From Baffinella frigidus (taxonomy: Eukaryota; Cryptophyceae; Cryptomonadales; Baffinellaceae), in contig MU646519.1 in NCBI GenBank assembly GCA_026770585.1, positions 303,006-314,087 on the forward strand: a stretch of DNA of 11,082 bases, in the 5' to 3' direction. Below, one piece after another: positions 5,991-11,082 of this stretch. A model generated the notes under the pieces. That model was not told where the DNA came from and ran no database searches. It saw only the letters and a program-made list of their open reading frames with translations. The stretch's first letter is position 1; each line of letters begins with the position of its first letter. The translations under genes and the position numbers were made by a program.

Positions 5991-6419
5991 TGGGACGGGT
6001 CTGTCAACGTTCCTCTCGCGGGCTGCGCACCCGCTCGCGCTCGCCTCCCTCTACTCTGACTTCCTCCAATACTTACGATCAAAGAGGACTGTACAACCCT
6101 TTTAAAACACCAGGTGTGATGTTTTGCCTCCCTAGAGAGCCGCGCAGCCTCGCATCGAATATCGAATGTGAGCGTGGACCACGTGCGAGGTCTATGTAGT
6201 GACCACTGAGTGGAATGGAGAGCCGCGCGGCCGCTCGCGCTCGCCTCCCTCTACTCTGACTTTGTCGTCGGCCTCGCATCCGGTACTGCTGGAAACCTCC
6301 ACCCCGTATTTCGAAGGGTGGCGCCTGTAGGCCCGCCTCGGGTAGTTGGAGCCATTCGGGTCTCGCGCTGGCCTCCCTCTACTCTGACTTCGTCGCCGGC
6401 CTCGCTTCCGGTACCGATC

Positions 6420-6464
6420 CCAGTACAAAACTAGGACGCGACACTGCAACACTTTTAAAAATAG
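6420..6464 (-). mobile_element. Fragment of the GGTACCACTCGCGG family
   Basis: On the minus strand this reads TATTTTTAAAAGTGTTGCAG, TGTCGCGTCCTAG, TTTTGTACTGG, matching part of 5883-5990. Both termini are lost. Confidence 0.65.
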
Positions 6465-6540
6465 CTGGCCTCCCTCTGCTCTGACTTCGTCGTCCCAAGG
6501 GAACGCAGCGTCCTTCGACGCACCGTCTTCACCTTTGTAG

Positions 6541-6651
6541 GGCGTAGGGTTGAGGGTTGAGGGTGCAGGGTGTAGGGTGTAGGGTGTAGGGTGTAGGGTG
6601 TAGGGTGTAGGGTGTAGGGTGTAGGGTGCAGGGTGTGGGGTGTGGGGCGGC
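6541..6651 (+). repeat. Heptad array (TGTAGGG)n
   Basis: Starts with TTGAGGG units, then TGCAGGG, about nine TGTAGGG units, and ends TGTGGGG. The G-rich strand is the plus strand. It is the same variant as the 8457-8710 array, in the opposite orientation. Confidence 0.9.
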
Positions 6652-6912
6652 CTCGCTTCCGGTAAGCATTCCTTTACCCCACGCCAGGTCATTTGTCGGA
6701 ATTTCAGAAACAAGTCTGGTTTTAATTTTTGTTCCTGGATCCGAAATTCGGAGTAACAAATCGCACGTGGAAAGGACGAGGAGCTGCCTCTCACGTTGGA
6801 CCGCACACTCATTTAGTACCAGGAAACGAACCGTTGCGTCCTGAAATTCTGACTAATGACCTGCCGTGGTGAGTCCACTGACAGCGGGAAGATTTTGTTC
6901 AAGTGAACACCC
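6652..6912. other. No recognisable feature
   Basis: No coding family, array or inverted-repeat element was identified. The left edge CGGCCTCGCTTCCGGTA repeats the end of a unit of the 5579-6494 array. Confidence 0.4.
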
Positions 6913-7088
6913 ATCCACTCACCCTCACGGAAAGACCAAATCGTCCATTCTCAAACCTCGGATTTACCTTGACAGACACCCCGATATGGGGTGTCTGATT
7001 CGTAAGTTAACACAATCTTGCTGCAAAATCAACTTTTGGGAAAAGGTCGAAAATCGATCTTTTGGTCCTTCCGTGAGGGCTGGTGGAT
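6913..7088. mobile_element. CCACCAACCCTCAC-family MITE, copy 2
   Basis: Element 6915-7086 has termini CCACTCACCCTCACGGAAAG and CTTCCGTGAGGG-CTGGTGG, flanked by AT on both sides. Inside, CAGACACCCC-GATAT-GGGGTGTCTG (6974-6998) is a perfect hairpin, followed by AAGTTAACACAATCTTGC, AAAATCAACTTTTGGG and AAGGTCGAAAATCGATCTTT. Copy 3 (9368-9578) has the same order. Confidence 0.8.
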
Positions 7089-7898
7089 GCAAACTGTCAT
7101 CTTCAGGATCCTTGTGCCGCCGGTACGCTTGCCTCTGACGCCAGGGCACTCGAAACATCCACTTTTGACATCTTTCAAGGGAAATGCCTTGAATTCTTAA
7201 GTCAACCGCGCCAGGTCTAGCGCGGATAAGACATCGGTTTCCCTCGATCATTCTGGCGTGGTCTGCCTCAGTCGGGTTGACTGATCTCCGGTACAAAACG
7301 AAGGTGATTTGAGCCCCGACTGTCCAGAATGGCGAGTAAACCTTCTGCGGCCAGGAAGTAACTGCTTTATAATGATTATATGGTGTTCGCAGGGACCCTC
7401 CCCAAGGCTTCCTTCGCGACTTACTCCGCTCAGGTGGGACTCCTGCCGACCCCTCAACAAAGCCAGTCTCGACCCCTCTGTAGAAGCGACTTACTCCGCT
7501 CCGGTGAGACCTCCCCCCTACCACTTCCATCTCGAAACATATTTGAATCAGTTCCCTAATTAGCGTTTTCATGTAGTTGGGAGGCCTAATTAAATTTAAT
7601 ACGCCGTGACTAATTTCTCCTATTCAACCTCCTATTGAAAAAGAAAGATTCGGTTATCTTCCGAGATGAACTGAGCAGGCAACGGTGACTTCGGGAATCG
7701 GCCCACAGTTGATTCCCACCCGCCACACAGCGGGCTACGAAGGAATTTTCGGCCCATTTTGGGCCGAGTTTCTGTTACCTTATCCGTAGGAGCCCCCTAT
7801 GCCCCTACGGGTTGCCTACCGTAGGGTTCTAGGTCTTATCGCTTGAGGGTTATTCGAAATCTCTTTCAAGTCTGCTCTGTGCTTGTCACCCGGGAAAC
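7089..7898. other. Mostly unassigned sequence with short repeats
   Basis: No gene was recognised. CTGCCTCAGTCGGGTTGACTGAT at about 7263-7285 is an end-fragment of the GTTGAC MITE family. A 25-bp direct repeat (GCGACTTACTCCGCTCAGGT type) lies at 7416-7440 and 7486-7510 with two mismatches. CCACACAGCGGGCTACGAAGG (about 7725-7745) resembles 8977-8996. Several CCTACGG/CCGTAGG units at about 7782-7826 resemble the palindromic block at 10328-10440. Confidence 0.5.
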
Positions 7899-8002
7899 AC
7901 GCGTTTTTAGTGTCACGTCCTAGTTTTGTACCAGAAGTGTAGTGTCACGTCCTAGGTTTGTACTGGAGTTGGTCACGTGGCGTACGGATAATCCATACCG
8001 AA
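7899..8002 (+). mobile_element. GGTACCACTCGCGG-family interior, exact copy
   Basis: This stretch of about 104 bp, from ACGCGTTTTTAGTGTCACG to GGATAATCCATACCGAA, appears identical to the complement of the interior of 4212-4373, including both AGTGTCACGTCCTAG units. The outer 22-bp inverted termini are absent on both sides. Identity this high amid otherwise diverged copies indicates a recent duplication. Confidence 0.8.
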
Positions 8003-8023
8003 GGCCAAAAGTCAAAAAAATCT

Positions 8024-8041
8024 CCCCCGGAAATCCGGGGG
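8024..8041. repeat. GC-rich hairpin
   Basis: CCCCCGGA-AA-TCCGGGGG can form an 8-bp stem with a two-base centre. An A-run precedes it and GGAAGGGAAA follows. It lies between two mobile elements; no function is implied. Confidence 0.6.
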
Positions 8042-8068
8042 GGAAGGGAAATGGTGGCTGCTAAGTGG

Positions 8069-8207
8069 CTAGCTCTGCATCACTCGTGTTGACGGACTAT
8101 TCTTAAGTTGACATGCTGGGTGTGCGGTGCAAATCCGTCAACTTTGGAGCGGGAAAGAGCCCGGGCTCACCAAAGTGGTGGGTCCAAATAGACTGAGACA
8201 GGTCTAG
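8069..8207 (+). mobile_element. GTTGAC-family MITE, full-length copy
   Basis: Starts CTAGCTCTGCATCACTCG and ends GAGACAGGTCTAG. The interior reads GGACTATTCTTAAGTTGAC, ATGCTGGGTGTGCGG, GCAAATCCGTCAACTTTGG, AGCGGGAAAGAGCCCGGGC, CACCAAAGTGGTG. AAGTTGAC and GTCAACTT pair across about 24 bases. It is 139 bp with no ORF. Confidence 0.75.
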
Positions 8208-8358
8208 TCTACTTTAATCCGGGAACATGTTTTAATGACAACGTTCCCCTAATTGGCATATCCTCGCTGTTGATACCCGTTGATTTCTATTGATGCCGAT
8301 TTCACCTGTGACCTATGGCACATTGAAACCATCTGAAAGCTTTTGTCCTTACGACCAG

Positions 8359-8454
8359 GACAACGCTTTTCTCGGGGCGTTCGTGCGCGCGTATGAGAAG
8401 TGTGCTTCGCTCATCCCGTCGCACGACACCGAGGCCACTGCGCGGATGCAGGCA
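8359..8454 (+). pseudogene. Exon-like fragment, unrecognised protein
   Basis: The frame (open from ATG 8293) changes character after a possible splice acceptor, TTTTGTCCTTACGACCAG, ending at 8358. The next 32 codons encode DNAFLGAFVRAYEKCASLIP and SHDTEATARMQA with strong G/C third-position preference, unlike the text around them. The reading then runs straight into CCCTACA heptads, which translate as a YTLHPTP repeat, so the coding portion is cut off. I do not recognise the family. A second copy of its last seven codons appears past the array (8712-8732). Confidence 0.4.
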
Positions 8455-8456
8455 CG

Positions 8457-8710
8457 CTACACGCTACACCCTACACCCTGCACCATACACCCTACACCCT
8501 ACACCCGACACCCTACACCCTACACCCTACACCCTACACCCTGCACCCTACACCCTACACCATACACCATACACCCTACACCCCACTCCCCACACCCTAC
8601 ACCCTACACCCTACACCATACACCCTACACCCCACACCCTACACCCTACACCATACACCATACACCCTACACCCCACACCCTACACCCTGCACCCTACAC
8701 CGTACACCCT
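8457..8710 (-). repeat. Heptad array (CCCTACA)n
   Basis: About 35 heptads, mostly CCCTACA with CCATACA, CCCTGCA, CCCCACA and CCCGACA variants. The G-rich strand (TGTAGGG) is the minus strand. All three plus-strand frames stay open and give repeats of T, L, H, P and Y, an artefact of a stop-free 7-bp unit. Confidence 0.9.
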
Positions 8711-8711
8711 G

Positions 8712-8732
8712 GCGACGGCGCGGATGCAGGCA
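8712..8732 (+). pseudogene. Second copy of the ATARMQA-coding end
   Basis: GCGACGGCGCGGATGCAGGC plus A repeats 8434-8454 with two mismatches, both at third codon positions (Ala GCC/GCG, Thr ACT/ACG), so both encode ATARMQA. It follows the CCCTACA array directly and runs into the next array. Confidence 0.6.
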
Positions 8733-8974
8733 AACCCTTAAACCCTAAACCCTAAATCCCGAACCCTGAAACCACCCGAAACCCGGAACCCGAAACCCTG
8801 GACGCGAAACCCGAAACCCGAACCCCGAAACCCGATGCCCGAATCCCGAAAACCGAATACAGAAACCCGAAAACCCAGACCCTAGACCTGAAACCCGAAT
8901 CCCGAAACCCGACACCCGAATCCCGAATCCCGAAATCCAAAACCCTAGACCCTCAACTCTAGACCCTGAACCCT
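8733..8974 (-). repeat. Degenerate heptad array (CCCTAAA, then CCCGAAA)
   Basis: Starts with three CCCTAAA-like units, continues with CCCGAAA, CCCGAAT and CCCGGAA variants, and ends CCCTAGA, CCCTCAA, CCCTGAA. It is the complement-strand counterpart of the TTTCGGG array at 119-360. Confidence 0.8.
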
Positions 8975-9111
8975 ACCACACGGTGGGCTACGAGGGTTTC
9001 TTTGGGGCCGGATTCCGGGGGGTAACGTGACCAAATTTGCTTAAAAAAGCCTTCAACTTCATTTCCTCAGGGCAAGTTGACTTTTGATGAAAGGTTCGTA
9101 TTCCACTGGGT
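8975..9111. other. Spacer with a short motif shared with 7725-7745
   Basis: CCACACGGTGGGCTACGAGG (8976-8995) resembles CCACACAGCGGGCTACGAAGG near 7725. The reading HTVGYEGFFGAGF here and HTAGYEGIFGP there are similar, which could mean a shared coding ancestor, but it is too short to name. AAGTTGACTTTTGATG is present at about 9073. Confidence 0.35.
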
Positions 9112-9206
9112 GGACCCTAAACCCAAAATCTCAAAACCTCAAAACCCCCAAACACTAAACCCGAAACACGAACCACGAACCACGAAACCCTAAACCCCAA
9201 ACCCGA
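9112..9206 (-). repeat. Degenerate heptad array (CCCTAAA, CACGAAC)
   Basis: Units include CCCTAAA, CCCAAAA, CCTCAAAA, CACTAAA, CCCGAAA, CACGAAC and CCCTAAA. The G-rich strand is the minus strand. The period is looser than in the other arrays. Confidence 0.7.
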
Positions 9207-9211
9207 AACCA

Positions 9212-9298
9212 CAGCGGCTGATCATCGGAGCCAAGGAGGAGTGGGAGACTGTCCGCAAGGTTTATCTCTCCCACCCTCGCGTAGAGTTTTTGGTGTAG
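9212..9298 (+). pseudogene. Short coding-like fragment between heptad arrays
   Basis: The frame reads QRLIIGAKEEWETVRKVYLS then HPRVEFLV and stops at TAG 9296-9298, which is formed by the TGTAGGG array. The residue mix is protein-like, and both neighbours are telomere-like arrays. CACAG just upstream could serve as an acceptor and CGC|GTAGAG as a donor, so it may be a small exon or an exon fragment. Family not recognised. Confidence 0.3.
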
Positions 9299-9327
9299 GG
9301 TGCAGGGTGTAGGGCTTAGGGTTTAGG
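9291..9327 (+). repeat. Short heptad run (TGTAGGG, TGCAGGG, TTTAGGG)
   Basis: About five heptads: TGTAGGG, TGCAGGG, TGTAGGG, CTTAGGG, TTTAGG. G-rich on plus, opposite to the array at 9112-9206, so the fragment at 9212-9298 lies between converging C-rich and G-rich arrays. Confidence 0.8.
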
Positions 9328-9367
9328 CCGCCCCCCCTCATCTGATGCACGCACAGATCCACTGCCT

Positions 9368-9578
9368 CCACCAACCCTCACGGAAAGTCGACGATTTGAC
9401 CAATCGACGGTTTGGTCAAATCGTCGATTTTCAGACCTCGGATTTACCTAGCCAGCTCCTCGAATACGAGGTGCTTTGACTTAAGTTAACACAATCTTTC
9501 GAACAAAATCAACTTTTAGGAAAGGTTGATTTTAGGTCGAAAATCGACCTTTTGGTCCTTCCGTGAGGGGTCTGGTGG
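9368..9578. mobile_element. CCACCAACCCTCAC-family MITE, copy 3
   Basis: Termini CCACCAACCCTCACGGAAAG and CTTCCGTGAGGGGTCTGGTGG. It shares ACCTCGGATTTACCT, AAGTTAACACAATCTTTC and GGTCGAAAATCGACCTTTTGG with the copy at 6915-7086. The internal hairpin is AGCTCCTCG-AATA-CGAGGTGCT, at the same place but with a different sequence. An extra palindrome, GACGATTTGACCAA paired with TTGGTCAAATCGTC (9389-9424), is unique to this copy. Confidence 0.8.
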
Positions 9579-9581
9579 TCC

Positions 9582-9656
9582 CTCACTCGGGTTGACTTAT
9601 CATTTTTACACCAAAAGTTGACGGATTTGTACCACACACCCGGGGAAATCAACTTC
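9582..9656 (+). mobile_element. GTTGAC-family MITE, partial copy
   Basis: CCTCACTCGGGTTGACTTATC, TTTACACCAAAAGTTGACGG and ATTTGTACCACACACCCGGG match parts of the family, but the element is scrambled and shortened relative to 8069-8207. Confidence 0.5.
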
Positions 9657-9657
9657 C

Positions 9658-9690
9658 GGTCTCCTCTTTTGGAGTCTTTTGGAGGAGACC
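9658..9690. repeat. Hairpin GGTCTCCTC / GAGGAGACC
   Basis: A 9-bp stem with a 15-base centre that itself contains TTTTGGAGTCTTTTGG. It separates the partial MITE from the 20-bp tandem repeat. Confidence 0.6.
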
Positions 9691-9702
9691 AGATGCCAGC
9701 GA

Positions 9703-9762
9703 CGACGCAGCATGTCAACTTTCGACGCAGCATGTCAACTTTCGACGCAGCATGTCAACTTT
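9703..9762. repeat. 20-bp tandem repeat, three exact copies
   Basis: CGACGCAGCATGTCAACTTT occurs at 9703-9722, 9723-9742 and 9743-9762. It equals the complement of the AAGTTGACATGCTG core of the GTTGAC MITE family, so the tandem grew from a transposon segment. Two inverted copies follow at about 9812-9832 and 9835-9855. Confidence 0.9.
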
Positions 9763-9772
9763 CGCGAGAGGT

Positions 9773-9860
9773 CTAGCGCTGCCTCGCTAGGTTTGACCGA
9801 CTATGCTCAAAAGTTGACATGCTGCGTTTGTAGAAAGTTGACATACTGCGTTTGGAGAAA
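9773..9860 (+). mobile_element. GTTGAC-family MITE, partial copy with doubled core
   Basis: Reads CTAGCGCTGCCTCGCTAGG, TTTGACCGACTATGCTCAA, AAGTTGACATGCTGCGTTTG, TAGAAAGTTGACATACTGCG. The core is present twice and faces the three inverted copies upstream, making the region 9703-9855 self-complementary. Confidence 0.65.
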
Positions 9861-9891
9861 TTATTTCCCTCCCTAAGTCACGTAATCGGCG

Positions 9892-10021
9892 AGGCCTTAC
9901 TCCGGTTGATTATTATCAAGTTGACATGTTGGGTTTGCGGTACATGTCCGCGAACGTTGGAGCAGAAAAGAGCCCGGGCGAGACCGATTTGGTGAGCCCA
10001 AATAGACAGCGACAGAGCTAG
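9892..10021 (+). mobile_element. GTTGAC-family MITE, diverged full-length copy
   Basis: Matches 8069-8207 from CTTACTCCGGTTGATTATT through AAGTTGACATGTTGGGTTTG, GTACATGTCCGCGAACGTTGG, AGCAGAAAAGAGCCCGGGCG, ACCGATTTGGT to GACAGAGCTAG. The left terminus is worn. Confidence 0.7.
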
Positions 10022-10064
10022 AAGGTTAATCGAGCAGGAAACCCACGCTCAAGGAGGACTTTAA

Positions 10065-10198
10065 TCTCCATACAAGTATTAATTAATTGCTTTTGGCAAC
10101 GAAAATTACTACACAATTTGCTCATAAAAGTAATAGTAAAGCGTTTGTGTAGTAAATGTCGTTGCACCAAAAGCAATTAATTAATACTTTTGTGGAGA
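10065..10198. mobile_element. Foldback element (TCTCCA...TGGAGA)
   Basis: Arms 10065-10116 and 10145-10198 pair with few mismatches: TCTCCATACAAGTATTAATT outside, GGCAACGAAAATTACTACAC inside. The inner part is the core also used at 3391-3539, whereas the outer part is unrelated to that element. The loop is 28 bases. A half-copy, GGTTAATTAGTACCTTTGTGG, lies at 10273-10293. Confidence 0.8.
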
Positions 10199-10304
10199 TG
10201 AGGGTGGTTACGGGGTCGTAACGGGCAGCTGGAGCCCGCTGGTCTCGTCCCGCCTCTCCCCTTGGCGTAAAGTGGTTAATTAGTACCTTTGTGGATATCA
10301 ACTT

Positions 10305-10494
10305 AGTTGGATGCGGCGCTGGTTGGTTTCCCTACGGATTTAGGTAGGACCTACCTACCGTAGGCCGTAGGGCTCCTAGGACCAAAATGTCCCAGGATTT
10401 TGGTCTACGGTAGGAGGTCCTAGGCAATGCCGTAGGAGAAACTACCGAACTTTCCGTGGGTTTTACGACTAAGTTGGATGCGGCGCTGGTTGGT
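10305..10494. repeat. CCTACGG palindromic block between 23-bp direct repeats
   Basis: AGTTGGATGCGGCGCTGGTT plus GGT occurs exactly at 10305-10327 and 10472-10494. Between them are numerous CCTACGG/CCGTAGG units and inverted pairs such as CTACCGTAG, CCTAGGACC and AAAATGTCCCAGGATTTT, so the left and right halves of 10328-10440 fold on each other. A minus-strand open frame crosses it but follows the repeat. Confidence 0.7.
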
Positions 10495-10806
10495 AAACTA
10501 TTTACACCAGAGGATTTTACCACCCTTTTTATCACAGGGCTACCTTGCTCATAAGGAGGCGCCCCCCCCTAGAACCCTGCATGAGGCCCATGATGGAAAA
10601 CAGTGAGTTTTTTTTATGGTCTCCACTGTTACTTCTTAAGTTAACAGAGGTTCCACTTTTGCTTTGAGACGTTCCACTCTCGACTTTTGTCTCGGTGGGC
10701 CGCGCAGTCGAGAAGCAAGAGGAATGACGCAACCCGCACGTGCCAGGCGCGGCTCTGGTGCACCATTTACAATAGAGATTTTTTGTAGAACCACCCGTGT
10801 TAAAGC
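10495..10806. other. No recognisable gene or element
   Basis: Contains a CCCCCC tract, a T-run (about 10608-10616) and CTTCTTAAGTTAACAG resembling the GTTGAC core. Overlapping minus-strand frames here and in the 26-bp repeat give no recognisable family. Confidence 0.4.
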
Positions 10807-10930
10807 AGTGAGTCTTGAGGGTCTGACACAAGAGTGAGTCTTGAGGGTCTGACACAAGAGTGAGTCTTGAGGGTCTGATACAACAGTGAGTCTTGAGGGT
10901 CTACAGCAGTGAGTCTTGAGGGTCTGACAC
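10807..10930. repeat. 26-bp tandem repeat, five copies
   Basis: The unit AGTGAGTCTTGAGGGTCTGA plus CACAAG starts at 10807, 10833, 10859, 10885 and 10908; the fourth copy is 3 bp shorter. GTCTTGAGGG is a shared block in all five. The TTGAGGG portion matches the heptad variant of the array at the window's right end. Confidence 0.9.
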
Positions 10931-10982
10931 CGCGTGCCACAGGCGGCAGGGGACCGGGCTGAGAACGTTGAGGTCTCTACCC

Positions 10983-11082
10983 GTCATCCCTCAACCCTCA
11001 ACCCTCAATCAACCCTCAACCCTCAACCCTCAATCAACCCTCAACCCTCAACCATACCTCAACCCTCAACCCTCAACCCTCA
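10983..11082 (-). repeat. Heptad array (CCCTCAA)n with higher-order pattern
   Basis: CCCTCAA units grouped as three heptads plus TCAA (25 bp, two near-exact repeats), then a CCATACCTCAA irregularity and further heptads to the window edge. The G-rich strand TTGAGGG is the minus strand, so the array points into the window, not towards a chromosome end on the right. Confidence 0.9.

Larger units (their letters stand above)
5579..6494 (+). repeat. Degenerate GC-rich tandem repeat (CTCTACTCTGACTTC units)
   Basis: The phrase CCGCTCGCGCTCGCCTCCCT then CTACTCTGACTTCGTCGTCGG recurs in degenerate form near 5650, 5835, 6030, 6232, 6372 and 6467. Upstream of the first two, TGTGCAGCCGGGTCGAT is also repeated (about 5600 and 5790), as is ACAACCCTTTTAAAACACC (about 5747 and 6092), giving units of roughly 180-230 bp. 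Copies of the 4212-4373 family interrupt it. One frame reads LALASLYSDF in four units without stops, but no protein family is recognised. Confidence 0.65.

Noticed and set aside
6192-6812. 206-residue minus-strand frame
   Set aside because: It crosses the degenerate tandem repeat and the TGTAGGG array, and includes a heptad-derived TPYTLHP run.
6964-7572. 202-residue minus-strand frame
   Set aside because: Its C-terminal third lies inside a MITE, with no recognisable domain; it is open by chance as far as can be judged.
8024-8041. Rho-independent terminator
   Set aside because: There is no T-run after the stem and the genome is eukaryotic; an A-run precedes it, but the reverse strand has no upstream gene either.
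8290-8755. Long plus-strand frames rich in T, L, H, P and Y
   Set aside because: They are translations of the stop-free CCCTACA heptad in three frames; only the first 32 codons after 8358 look protein-like and are listed separately.
10532-10857. Minus-strand frames starting in the 26-bp repeat
   Set aside because: The N-terminal repeats (DPQDSLLCQTLKTH) are translations of the tandem unit, and the remainder has no family signature.
10983-11082. Right end as a true chromosome end
   Set aside because: The G-rich strand points inward at this edge and the unit is TTGAGGG, not a clean terminal TTTAGGG array.

Overview
The window reads as nuclear DNA of a eukaryote, most likely a microalga with plant-type telomeres. 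It contains arrays of (CCCTAAA)n and related heptads, one exon-like coding block that ends at a GT splice donor, no bacterial-style operons, and a dense carpet of short, non-autonomous inverted-repeat elements (MITEs and foldbacks). No rRNA, tRNA or CRISPR array was seen. No transposase, reverse transcriptase or other mobility enzyme is encoded here, so all the elements appear to depend on enzymes from elsewhere. The species cannot be named from this sequence alone. The landscape resembles a subtelomeric or repeat-rich accessory region, but the arrays are interspersed, change strand, and do not cap either window end.

Genes: the only confidently recognised coding sequence is a TenA/thiaminase-II family exon on the minus strand (1804-2232). 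It covers about the first two thirds of the domain and stops at a candidate 5' splice site. A second, diverged fragment of the same exon lies at 993-1039 and ends at the same exon edge. Weaker coding candidates are a plus-strand open frame at 2458-2724, an adjoining open stretch at 2730-2990, and short exon-like fragments embedded beside heptad arrays at 8359-8454, 8712-8732 and 9212-9298.

Layout: 1-660 holds a truncated GTTGAC-type MITE, degenerate TTTCGGG-like heptads and a nested foldback. 727-1426 holds palindrome clusters, the tenA fragment and a hairpin element between 17-bp direct repeats. 1536-1782 holds two abutting MITEs directly downstream of the tenA exon. 2458-2990 is possible coding. 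2979-3102 is an interstitial telomere array. 3177-5263 is an almost continuous series of foldbacks and MITEs, ending in a 470-bp inverted pair of TA-flanked elements. 5579-6494 is a degenerate GC-rich tandem repeat. 6541-6651 is a TGTAGGG array. 6913-8207 mixes MITEs with unassigned sequence. 8359-9327 alternates heptad arrays with coding-like fragments. 9368-10494 is another MITE/foldback cluster. 10807-11082 has a 26-bp tandem repeat and CCCTCAA heptads.

Functionally there is no gene circuit visible. The main biology is the repeat ecology. At least six inverted-repeat families recur within 11 kb. Two of them keep an internal hairpin while its sequence changes on both sides of the stem, and short cores (a GTCAACTT-type motif and a GTGTAGTAATTTTCGTTG-type motif) are shared between otherwise different families.
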